This document shows positions 1 to 6,421 of a DNA stretch of 9,868 bases, in pieces. Origin of the DNA: Bacillota bacterium (GTDB lineage: Bacteria > Bacillota > Clostridia > Peptostreptococcales > Acidaminobacteraceae). The notes under the pieces are model-generated. The model was not told the DNA's origin, searched no databases, and saw nothing but the letters and a program-made list of their open reading frames with translations. The stretch covers positions 4,899 to 14,766 of the forward strand of contig JAUMXJ010000012.1 in NCBI GenBank assembly GCA_030529205.1, written 5' to 3'. The position numbers were made by a program, and so were the translations under genes. Position 1 is the stretch's first letter. Each line of letters starts with the position of its first letter.

Positions 1-1579
1 CAGGAGCCGTTACCGCCTTTGTGTCGCCGGTGCCGCTTTCGACCTGAGTCTCCGCTTCCGTCGTGACAGGAAGAGAATCCGCCGTTGTTCCCTCCGTCGT
101 CGATTCCGCCGAAGTCTGACCGCTGCTGTCCGGGGTTGTCGGCGTCGTCACCTCCGTCGCAACACCGGAGGACGTCTCGACCGAAGTCTCGGCGGATGCC
201 TCGGTAGCGCCGACAGTCCGATCATCCCCCGACTCCTGTATTACGGATTCCGCGGAAGGCGATTGAGACGTCGTTCGCTTCTCCGTCTCCGTCTCTGTCT
301 GTGTTTGCGTCTGTTTCTCCGTCGTCACCGGAACGACATTGCCCTTTGTCCCGATATTGACATCGACATCAGATATGCTCTTCTTCAATGACAACAGCAG
401 CAAATGTTTTTGATTCGCCTCCGCACCGATCGGTTTGTACGGATAAAGGCAGAGAGCGATGATCATACAACCGACTGCGGAGTATACCGGAACATTGAAA
501 CGCTTATGATTTTTTGCGTGTATCCATCTGAACAGACGATAGAAAAACTCGGTGACGAGCAAAATCAAGAGAAGTTCAAACAGAATGTACCGAAACACCC
601 CGATATTTCTGCTCCACATCAACTTTTCATAGAGTTTCATAACGGGAAAATGCCAGAGATACAGAGAGTAACTTCTTGCGGCGATGCATTTGAAAATATT
701 GTTGCCGAACACTCTGTAAGCAAAAGTCTTTCTTACAGAAAGAAAGTAGATGAGGAGCAGTTGCAGCAAGGAATAAAAAAGGAATGTAAAACGGTATACG
801 GAAGCTCCGTTCTTCACAGTAAAAAACAGCACTCCGGAGAGCACCATCAGCACACATGCCGTCAGGCTGTGGACGGGACCGTTTCCGACAATCCGGTTCT
901 CCTTTTCCCCGAATGCAATGGCTCCGATCATACCGATCAGAAACGAGAATATCCTGGTATCCGTACCGTAGTAAATGCGTGTAACCTGATCGGGATCGAT
1001 ATAGAACACATGCATCAGAATGACGGAAATCACCGCCAGCACGGAAAGACCGACAATCCACGCATGTTTATGCCTGTCTTTATAAAAAAAACCTGCACTC
1101 AGGAGGAGCAGGAGATAAAACTGAAGCTCCATACTGTGCGCCCAAATGTGCGTAAACGGCTTCAAACTCGCCATCGCCTCGAAATACGATTCCCCGTCGG
1201 CAATCTGAACGAGATTGTTGACTCCGAAAATGGAGGAAACGGCTTGATTTTTGACATCGGGAAGATACTCACTTAGGAATACGGACATCACCGCCACCGT
1301 GATGAAGACCATGGCAATCAATTCAGGCATCAGTTTCCTGAGCTTTTTCCCGAAGGCGGAAAGCGGATCTCTGTTTCCGTTCTGCACGATGTCCCGCATT
1401 GTCAAAAAGCCGGCCAGCACGAAAAATGTAACCACCCCCAAGAAGCCTCCGCTCACTTTGGTAGGAAAAAGGTGAAACATCATAACGCCGAGCATGGCGA
1501 GGACGCGCATGGAATCCAAGGAATGAATGTACTTTAATTTATTGTTGTTTTTAACCGATTTTTTCTTTGATTTTTTCAA
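1..1579 (-). CDS. Membrane acyltransferase (acyltransferase 3 / OafA-OatA type), TTG start, C-terminus cut by window edge
   Basis: The frame is open for 526 codons and runs off the left edge. Seen: a Lys-rich start (residues 1-16), then YIHSLDSMRVLA (17-28), the family's opening signature; the putative catalytic His36 in MMFHLFP; GGFLGVVTFFVLAGF (44-58); HSMELQFYL (148-156); YYGTDTR (203-209); and SYSLYLWHFP (303-312). Many hydrophobic segments follow, the last near 364-380, so this is a multi-pass membrane enzyme. Residues about 410-526 are a Thr/Ser/Glu/Gln-rich low-complexity linker, presumably outside the cell. Family knowledge: such enzymes move acyl (often acetyl) groups across the membrane onto surface sugars. 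OatA has this membrane domain, a linker, then an SGNH transferase domain. An SGNH domain to the left is inferred, not seen, so peptidoglycan O-acetylation is likely but not certain. TTG at 1579 is chosen because the family signature starts upstream of the first ATG, a TAA lies in frame just upstream, and AAAAGG sits 5 bases before. It lies 47 bases after the sugar mutase and is probably cotranscribed. Confidence 0.88.
   Translation of the reverse strand, partial: MKKSKKKSVKNNNKLKYIHSLDSMRVLAMLGVMMFHLFPTKVSGGFLGVVTFFVLAGFLTMRDIVQNGNRDPLSAFGKKLRKLMPELIAMVFITVAVMSVFLSEYLPDVKNQAVSSIFGVNNLVQIADGESYFEAMASLKPFTHIWAHSMELQFYLLLLLSAGFFYKDRHKHAWIVGLSVLAVISVILMHVFYIDPDQVTRIYYGTDTRIFSFLIGMIGAIAFGEKENRIVGNGPVHSLTACVLMVLSGVLFFTVKNGASVYRFTFLFYSLLQLLLIYFLSVRKTFAYRVFGNNIFKCIAARSYSLYLWHFPVMKLYEKLMWSRNIGVFRYILFELLLILLVTEFFYRLFRWIHAKNHKRFNVPVYSAVGCMIIALCLYPYKPIGAEANQKHLLLLSLKKSISDVDVNIGTKGNVVPVTTEKQTQTQTETETEKRTTSQSPSAESVIQESGDDRTVGATEASAETSVETSSGVATEVTTPTTPDSSGQTSAESTTEGTTADSLPVTTEAETQVESGTGDTKAVTAP
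278..322 (-). repeat. Short imperfect six-base repeats coding Thr-Gln / Thr-Glu
   Basis: On the coding strand, units such as ACAGAC and ACGGAG recur in a row and code for alternating Thr-Gln and Thr-Glu (residues about 420-434 of the acyltransferase). They open the low-complexity linker. Such in-frame units could change the linker length by slippage without shifting the frame; this is inferred. Confidence 0.5.
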
Positions 1580-1584
1580 AATGA

Positions 1585-1590
1585 CCTTTT
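1585..1590 (-). promoter_or_regulatory. Ribosome binding site deciding the TTG start of the acyltransferase
   Basis: AAAAGG lies 5 bases upstream of the TTG at 1577-1579. An in-frame TAA at 1589-1591 overlaps it, so no start further upstream is possible. The next ATG in frame (residue 24) would remove half of the family's opening signature. Confidence 0.6.
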
Positions 1591-1626
1591 ATTTTATTCC
1601 GTTATCAATTTATTTTCCTCTGCGCC

Positions 1627-3168
1627 CTATCCGAGCAGAACACGCACCCGATCGCGAAGATCCTGCAATTTTTTGTCGGCATCCGCCTGTAAAGGGGCAT
1701 TGACACAATAATACACCTTGAGCTTCGGCTCCGTTCCGGAAGGGCGAAATGCGACCCACCCCCCTTCCGCAAAATGAAACTTGACAAGATCCGTCTTCGG
1801 AAGCCCCGTATCGGCAAACAGATAATCACATTTTACGGCACCGTCGAAATCGGCATGTCGGACAATCTCCATTTTCTTCGCAATATCATCTACATGGTCA
1901 AATGTCAGACTGTCTGTAACATCGAGATATGTGCCGAACATTCTGTGGTATTTGCGAATGACATGTTCCAAATTCTTGTTTCGATAGATGGACATCTCCA
2001 ACGCGAGCAAAGATGCCATGACACCGTCTTTATCACGCACCTCCGGAGAGAACAGATATCCGCAGCTCTCTTCAAAGCCCATAATGAAATGTTCCGGATC
2101 TTTCTCAATCTCCCGGCCGATGTACTTGAAACCGGTCAAAACCTGAATATACTTTACGCCGTAGCTCTCCGCAATTTTTTTCGGAAGATCGCAGGATACG
2201 ACCGAACTCACGACATAATCCCCCTCTCTGATCTGACCTCTTTCCTTGCGGGCAGACAGAATATAATCCAGGAATAAAGCAGCCACCTGATTTCCGGTCA
2301 AAAGCTTTCCGTTTCTGAGCATGATCCCCATGCGATCGCAATCCGGATCGGTTGCAATAATCAGGTCCGCACCCGCGCGCCTCATATACTTCTTGCCCTC
2401 GGCGTATGCGTCGACGGACTCGGGATTCGGAGTCGATATGGTGGGAAAATTCCCGTCGGGCTCAAACTGAGAATCGACATAAACCGCTTTTTCGTATCCT
2501 ACACTCTGGAACACCTTCTTCACAATCGATCCGCCTACACCGTGAAGCGGCGTATAGACCGCCTTCACCAAAGAATCGCGGAACAGTTCCGGACGCAGCG
2601 AGACACTCTTAATCAACGCCAAGTATTCATGATGTACGGAAACGGGAACATATTTCACAATATCGATATCCAGACAATGTGTAATCGGAATCGAATCGAT
2701 TTTGTCGACAGTATGATACAGCCCGGATATTTTATCGCTCTCCTCCGGTACCAGCTGGCATCCGTCATGCCCATAAACTTTGTATCCGTTATACTCGGGC
2801 GGATTGTGCGAAGCCGTAATCATCACGCCGCCGATGGCTTTTAAATTTCGAACGGCAAAAGAAAGCTCCGGCGTCGGACAGACCGAATCGAACAAATAAA
2901 CCAAAAATCCGTTGCCGGCAAAAACGGAAGCGGTATCCTCCGCAAACTCCTTCGAGTTGAGCCGGGAATCATATGCAATGACAACGGTAAGCCCCAAGGA
3001 TAAATCATCTTTCCTTTGCTTCAGATAATCGGCAAATGCCTGTGTCGCTTTTTGTATGGTATAACGATTGATGCAATCTTTTCCTTCTCCGACCTTCCCG
3101 CGGATGCCGGCAGTTCCGAATGTCAATTCTTCGCAGATTCTATTTTCAGTTTCTTTTGGATGATTCAT
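1627..3168 (-). CDS. pgcA: Alpha-phosphoglucomutase / phosphomannomutase family (phospho-sugar mutase)
   Basis: 513 residues. The family interconverts glucose-6-phosphate and glucose-1-phosphate (or the mannose forms) in the cytoplasm, feeding UDP-glucose and cell-surface sugar synthesis. Seen: FGTAGIRG (17-24), sugar/phosphate contact region; catalytic MITASHNPP with phospho-Ser120; metal-binding DPDCDR (274-279); TGFKYIG (345-351); sugar-specificity loop GFEES (364-368); and phosphate-binding RPSGTEPK (475-482). All four domains are therefore present and intact. Characterised Bacillota PgcA proteins are about 550-580 residues; this one lacks roughly 35-40 residues before the FGTAG motif. 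The start is supported by AAAGAGG 4 bases before ATG and by the promoter directly upstream, which rules out a longer N-terminus. It is followed 47 bases later by the acyltransferase. The choice between glucose and mannose substrate is not certain from motifs alone; the similarity reads closest to PgcA-type phosphoglucomutase. Confidence 0.9.
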   Translation of the reverse strand: MNHPKETENRICEELTFGTAGIRGKVGEGKDCINRYTIQKATQAFADYLKQRKDDLSLGLTVVIAYDSRLNSKEFAEDTASVFAGNGFLVYLFDSVCPTPELSFAVRNLKAIGGVMITASHNPPEYNGYKVYGHDGCQLVPEESDKISGLYHTVDKIDSIPITHCLDIDIVKYVPVSVHHEYLALIKSVSLRPELFRDSLVKAVYTPLHGVGGSIVKKVFQSVGYEKAVYVDSQFEPDGNFPTISTPNPESVDAYAEGKKYMRRAGADLIIATDPDCDRMGIMLRNGKLLTGNQVAALFLDYILSARKERGQIREGDYVVSSVVSCDLPKKIAESYGVKYIQVLTGFKYIGREIEKDPEHFIMGFEESCGYLFSPEVRDKDGVMASLLALEMSIYRNKNLEHVIRKYHRMFGTYLDVTDSLTFDHVDDIAKKMEIVRHADFDGAVKCDYLFADTGLPKTDLVKFHFAEGGWVAFRPSGTEPKLKVYYCVNAPLQADADKKLQDLRDRVRVLLG

Positions 3169-3187
3169 ATTTCCTCTTTATATAAGT

Positions 3188-3216
3188 ATAATAGCCTCAT
3201 ACACATGATGTGACAA
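3188..3216 (-). promoter_or_regulatory. SigA-type promoter for the sugar mutase-acyltransferase unit
   Basis: On the minus strand TTGTCA (3211-3216) and TATTAT (3188-3193) are separated by exactly 17 bases; each matches the -35/-10 consensus at 5 of 6 positions. Transcription would begin near 3181, leaving a leader of about 13 bases that contains the ribosome site AAAGAGG. An 11-base palindrome, CACATGATGTG (3202-3212), lies in the spacer and touches the -35 box; it could be an operator, which is a guess. Confidence 0.7.
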
Positions 3217-3335
3217 GGTTTCCTCACTCCAAAATATAATACCAAAATACACGATAATAGTACAGACACCATTTTAATTTAATTCTAATAAATGTCCGAA
3301 TTCTCTCGATACGATCCGAATCGATACTTCGCAAA

Positions 3336-3686
3336 CTAAATCATGCCGTATGCCCGCTTCATCGCATCAAAAATTGCCTCACCCAATCCGATGCCCTCGT
3401 CTTTCGCAAGCATTTTGGCGTACTCATCATCCAACATCGATTCAAATTGCTTCCTGGATTCACTCTTTTCAATCAGCCCGCCTTCCACGACGGTCTTTCT
3501 CATCTGTTTCAACATCACTCCGATGAAGTACGATTCGAATTCCCTCGCCGCTTCCCGAAGTCCTTCCTCATCCTTCTTTTTGGCTGCGATTTCAAACTGA
3601 TCTCTGAATCCTTCGACCTTATTCTCTTCTCGAAAAGAAGCGGTCTTTTGAAAAGCCGCTCCCACTCTGTCCGATCTTATTTCCAT
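3336..3686 (-). CDS. flgJ: Flagellar rod-binding protein (FlgJ N-terminal domain type)
   Basis: 116 residues. Seen: a charged N-terminal tail (1-42), then the rod-binding domain from about 43 to 116 with LREAAREFESYFIGVMLKQMRKT (43-65) and the paired motifs FESMLDDEYAKMLA (81-94) and GIGLGEAI (98-105). Family knowledge: the N-terminal half of enterobacterial FlgJ caps or scaffolds the growing rod; Bacillota often carry only this half, without the C-terminal peptidoglycan hydrolase, and that is the case here. It lies 47 bases after FlgG and is the last flagellar gene of the block. ATG is preceded by GGTGA at close spacing. I find no convincing intrinsic terminator between its stop and the sugar mutase promoter: only short dyads and no T-run. 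Confidence 0.85.
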   Translation of the reverse strand: MEIRSDRVGAAFQKTASFREENKVEGFRDQFEIAAKKKDEEGLREAAREFESYFIGVMLKQMRKTVVEGGLIEKSESRKQFESMLDDEYAKMLAKDEGIGLGEAIFDAMKRAYGMI

Positions 3687-3733
3687 ACTTCACCGCCCAA
3701 TATGTCACCCGTTAAAACCGGGAGTATTTTCCG

Positions 3734-4528
3734 TTATCGCTTCAATGTATTGGCGATCTCCATCAATCTGTCCGCAGTCTGAATCGCTTTGGCATTGATT
3801 TCATATGCTCTCTCCGCGGTAATCAAGTTGATCATTTCATCGACGATCTGAACATTGGAGTTTTCAATATATCCCTGCCAAATCTGGGTCTCGTCTCCCT
3901 CCTGAAGTCCCTCAATTGCCGCCCCGGACGCGGGAGTCTCCTTGTAGAGATTGCGACCGACCGACTCAAGTCCCGCCGGGTTTACGAATTTATTCAAAGA
4001 AATCGTCGCCACAAGTTCTTCCGTCTCGGTTCCGACTCTCTTGACACGAACATTCCCGTCAAAATCGACCGTAAATTTTTCGACATTTTCTCCGAGATTG
4101 ATTCGTCCGTCCAAACCTTGCAAATAATACCCTTCGCTTGTCACAATGGTCAGCCCGTCCGCATCGGTGGAAAGCTTAAACGCACCATCCTTCGTATATC
4201 GGATATTTCCTGCACTGTCGACAATTTTGTAAAAATGCTCCCCGTTCATCGCTAGATCCGTATCATTCTCCGTCTGTGTAATGGATCCCTGCACAAAAGA
4301 ACGCATGGTAGCACCGGCGAGAACACCGTGACCGATTTCAATCGGAACGGGACGTCCCTCCTCATCTACTTTGTCGGCATGACTGATCCTCTCATACATG
4401 ATGTCTTTAAACTCCATTCTCTGCGTCTTGAACCCGTACGTCCTGACATTGGCAAGGTTGTTCGCGGTAGTATCGATTTGAAGCTGAAGATTTTTCATTC
4501 CGGACGCAGCCGACCACATTGCTTTCAT
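3734..4528 (-). CDS. flgG: Flagellar distal rod protein FlgG (FlhP-type)
   Basis: 264 residues, the normal length for FlgG. Seen: N-terminal rod/hook signature, MWSAASGM (4-11) and ANNLANVRTYGFK (22-34); IGHGVLAGAT (65-74); FVQGSITQTENDTDLAMNG (78-96); YTKDGAFKL (111-119); NPAGL (183-187) and GRNLYKET (191-198); and the C-terminal helix with IENSNVQIVDEMINLITAERAYEINAKAI split across 221-249. These terminal helices pack into the rod tube. Family knowledge: FlgG forms the distal rod through the cell wall, exported by the flagellar type III system without a cleaved signal. The usual GDGFF motif reads GEHFY here (96-100). It has a strong ribosome site, AAAGAGG, 5 bases before ATG. It lies 126 bases after the FlgF-like gene and before the rod-binding gene. 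Confidence 0.9.
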   Translation of the reverse strand: MKAMWSAASGMKNLQLQIDTTANNLANVRTYGFKTQRMEFKDIMYERISHADKVDEEGRPVPIEIGHGVLAGATMRSFVQGSITQTENDTDLAMNGEHFYKIVDSAGNIRYTKDGAFKLSTDADGLTIVTSEGYYLQGLDGRINLGENVEKFTVDFDGNVRVKRVGTETEELVATISLNKFVNPAGLESVGRNLYKETPASGAAIEGLQEGDETQIWQGYIENSNVQIVDEMINLITAERAYEINAKAIQTADRLMEIANTLKR

Positions 4529-4654
4529 ATGAACCTCTTTATATCATTTTTTTCTATCCGTATCTATCCGTTCCGTATCTCATGTCGCGCATCAATGTTT
4601 TCACTTCAACGTTTTTAGGAGGCGCTTCACGCATTCGGAATTGTCATGATGTCC
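4529..4654 (-). other. 126-base gap between flgF and flgG with a small tandem repeat
   Basis: No gene or clear promoter found. It contains a 10-base near-tandem repeat (plus strand TCTATCCGTA then TCTATCCGTT, about 4552-4571) followed by a third partial CCGTATCT. Only tiny ORFs of about 12 codons or fewer are present. I see no SigD or SigA boxes at proper spacing and no terminator, so flgG is probably read from the flgF promoter. Confidence 0.4.
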
Positions 4655-5713
4655 TTATACTTTACCCAATTCTCCGGTTGCCTTTGCCATCATTTCCTCG
4701 ATTGTGGTCACAACCTTTTGGGCACTCTCGTAATTTCGATTGAGTTCAATCATTTTAATCATCTCGCTCACCGCTTCTACATTCGAGCGCTCGATATGAC
4801 CCTGAATCAACTCTCCGTCGAAATTTCCGACCTTCCCCACGGGCTTTTCGCGAAGCTTGAAATAATTGGTCCCGACTTTGAAAACATCGGACTTATCCTC
4901 AACCTTCACCATCTTAATCTTGTCGACAATTTCACCGTTCCTGATAACTTCGCCGTGCCGATTGATGGCAAAATCCCCCTGCTCCAGAATCACCGAGCCG
5001 TTGAGACCGATCAGACGGCTTCCGTCCAAGGTCATGAGCTCGCCGTTCCCGTTGATCATCATCGCCCCGAAACGAGTCAGGTACTCCTCTCCGTTCGGCG
5101 CTTTTACAGCGAAAAACCCGTCGCCTTTTATTGCAAAATCAGTCTTATTATCCGTTCTTACAATGGTTCCCTGCTCGAAAACCGTACGAACATCATAGCC
5201 GTTTACTCCGGCGGAAATGGTTCCGACATCTGTCAGACGGTAGTGATCGGCAACACGCTTTCCCTCTATTCTCCCGTCCGGGGTGATCTGCAAATCTCGA
5301 GAAGCCAGACGCAATCTTTCGTTGCCCGTAAGCATGTAATCGCCTCTCCTCTCGTCAATCTGTCCGCTCGGGGTTCTGTACATGGAGCGCACATACCCGT
5401 CTTCGTCCACTCTCACAACGGCACTCTTTGTATGATGAATGCCGTTCGGTGTTTCAAAACGAAAATACCCTCTCTTCAGAGACAGATGGTATGCATCCCC
5501 TTCCCGCTCGGATTCCGCCCCGATCGGACCGAGCTCAGCCGGCAGCATGCTTCCGCGAACCCTGCGATGCAAACGTGCATGAAATGATTCAAATTCCATA
5601 TCATCGCGCTTAAATCCCGTTGTATGCAGATTCGACAGATTATTTGATATCACTTCCAACTTCCTTTGATTGGCAATCAAATTCGTCGCTGAAATGTAAA
5701 GCCCTTTGACCAT
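4655..5713 (-). CDS. flgF: FlgF-like proximal rod protein with a duplicated central domain (FlhO-type)
   Basis: 352 residues; FlgF/FlhO proteins are usually about 250-270. Seen: N-terminal rod signature GLYISATNLIANQRKLEVIS (4-23) and NNLSNLHTTGFK (24-35), and a C-terminal helix with HIERSNVEAVSEMIKMIELN (306-325) and RNYESAQK (326-333). The canonical middle is at 164-271: FEQGTIVRTDNKTDFAIKG (179-197), GDGFF (197-201), PNG (206-208). A second copy of the same fold precedes it at about 75-163: GYF (82-84), PNG (89-91), a DxDG-like turn (103-106), and DLQITPDGRI (140-149), which lines up with DFAINRHGEV (247-256). The extra length is therefore a tandem duplication of the central beta domain. 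Likely role: a rod or hook-base component, exported by the flagellar secretion system. The start has a near-perfect AAGGAGGT 3 bases upstream and a SigD-type promoter just before it. Confidence 0.85.
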   Translation of the reverse strand: MVKGLYISATNLIANQRKLEVISNNLSNLHTTGFKRDDMEFESFHARLHRRVRGSMLPAELGPIGAESEREGDAYHLSLKRGYFRFETPNGIHHTKSAVVRVDEDGYVRSMYRTPSGQIDERRGDYMLTGNERLRLASRDLQITPDGRIEGKRVADHYRLTDVGTISAGVNGYDVRTVFEQGTIVRTDNKTDFAIKGDGFFAVKAPNGEEYLTRFGAMMINGNGELMTLDGSRLIGLNGSVILEQGDFAINRHGEVIRNGEIVDKIKMVKVEDKSDVFKVGTNYFKLREKPVGKVGNFDGELIQGHIERSNVEAVSEMIKMIELNRNYESAQKVVTTIEEMMAKATGELGKV

Positions 5714-5716
5714 ACC

Positions 5717-5724
5717 ACCTCCTT
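5717..5724 (-). promoter_or_regulatory. Strong ribosome binding site of flgF
   Basis: AAGGAGGT is a full anti-16S complement, 3 bases from ATG at 5713. It fixes the start of the enlarged FlgF-like protein and would sit at the 5' end of the transcript if the SigD-type promoter is used. Confidence 0.75.
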
Positions 5725-5729
5725 AACGA

Positions 5730-5756
5730 TTATCGACACTTTTCGGATACTCTTTA
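5730..5756 (-). promoter_or_regulatory. SigD/FliA (sigma-28)-type promoter for the flgF-flgG-flgJ unit
   Basis: On the minus strand TAAA (5753-5756), 15 bases, then GTCGATAA (5730-5737). This matches the motility sigma consensus TAAA-N15-GCCGATAA at 11 of 12 box positions, with exact spacing, and lies right before flagellar genes. Transcription would start near 5723, which puts the ribosome site AAGGAGG at the very 5' end of the message, an unusually short leader. Confidence 0.65.
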
Positions 5757-5774
5757 GAGAAATTCATCATTTTC

Positions 5775-5820
5775 AAAAAAATATTGCAGATGATTCGATC
5801 ATCCGTCTCATCATCTGCAA
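5775..5820 (-). terminator. Intrinsic terminator after iorB
   Basis: A perfect 11-base inverted repeat (TTGCAGATGAT at 5810-5820 and ATCATCTGCAA at 5784-5794, 15-base loop) is followed on the minus strand by TAT and six T's (5775-5783). It begins 25 bases after the iorB stop and separates the ior block from the flagellar promoter. Confidence 0.88.
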
Positions 5821-5845
5821 CAGCTTATATTCGAAAGAGCGTCAA

Positions 5846-6421
5846 CTATGACACCAACGACAATCCCTTTTGAAACGCGCGAATATTGACCTCGTGAAAC
5901 TTCGGTTTAACCTGTTCTTTGATCAGTCTTTCCCAGTCCGCCTTATCCGCGAGCTTCATCGCCTTCACGAGCGCACCGAGAATAATGATATTCATCGTCT
6001 TGATGTTTCCCAGCTCGACTGCGAGCTCTTCGGCTTTAAATACAGTCGTGTCCGCTTTTGACCGAATATCGTCGATCACCCCTGTCGGATAGCCGGCGGC
6101 ACCCGAGAGAATCGGAGCGGATGGGATTTGAAAATCATTGATTAGGACTTTTCCGCCCTTTTTCAAAAACTGAATCCACTTCGCCGTCTCCATCGATTCG
6201 AAAGAAACCAGGACATCCGCCTGCCCTTCTCCGATAATGGGAGAAAAAACTTCCTCTCCGTACCTGACCTGAGTTGTAACGCTTCCGCCTCTTTGCGCCA
6301 TTCCGTGCACTTCACTCATTTTGACATCAAAACCCGCATCGATCAGACCTGCCGAAAGGATTTTCGACGCGAGAATGATTCCCTGTCCGCCTACGCCACA
6401 CAAAAGTATATTTTGAACCAT
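5846..6421 (-). CDS. iorB: Indolepyruvate ferredoxin oxidoreductase, beta subunit (IorB)
   Basis: 191 residues from the ATG at 6421, the family's usual size. It partners IorA in the cytoplasm to oxidise aryl-pyruvates (indolepyruvate, phenylpyruvate, hydroxyphenylpyruvate) to aryl-acetyl-CoA, CO2 and reduced ferredoxin. Seen: ILLCGVGGQGIILASKIL (5-22), the glycine-rich opening of the gamma-type 2-oxoacid oxidoreductase domain; SEVHGMAQRGGSV (36-48), a hallmark of IorB; FSPIIGEGQADVLVSFE (59-75); and TMNIIILGAL (142-151). An ATG 13 codons further upstream is possible, but it lies inside iorA; the chosen ATG is placed 8 bases after AAAGGAG and lets the protein begin directly at the conserved strand. 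The stop of iorA and this start overlap as TAATG, so the two subunits are probably translationally coupled in equal amounts. An intrinsic terminator follows. Confidence 0.93.
   Translation of the reverse strand: MVQNILLCGVGGQGIILASKILSAGLIDAGFDVKMSEVHGMAQRGGSVTTQVRYGEEVFSPIIGEGQADVLVSFESMETAKWIQFLKKGGKVLINDFQIPSAPILSGAAGYPTGVIDDIRSKADTTVFKAEELAVELGNIKTMNIIILGALVKAMKLADKADWERLIKEQVKPKFHEVNIRAFQKGLSLVS

Noticed and set aside
627..1061. A 144-codon minus-strand ORF with an ATG
   Set aside because: It overlaps the acyltransferase in another frame and has no family features; the real gene uses a TTG start and is open to the left edge.
404..1276. A 290-codon plus-strand ORF
   Set aside because: It lies opposite the acyltransferase, whose minus-strand frame carries the full family signature. 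The plus-strand product is rich in His, Gln and Cys without any recognisable motif, so it is a shadow.
3217..3335. Terminator after the rod-binding gene
   Set aside because: Only a 4-base CGAT/ATCG dyad and short direct repeats are present, with no strong stem followed by a T-run.
4646..5587. A 313-codon plus-strand ORF
   Set aside because: It mirrors the FlgF-like gene; no ribosome site, no motif, and the opposite frame is clearly a rod protein.
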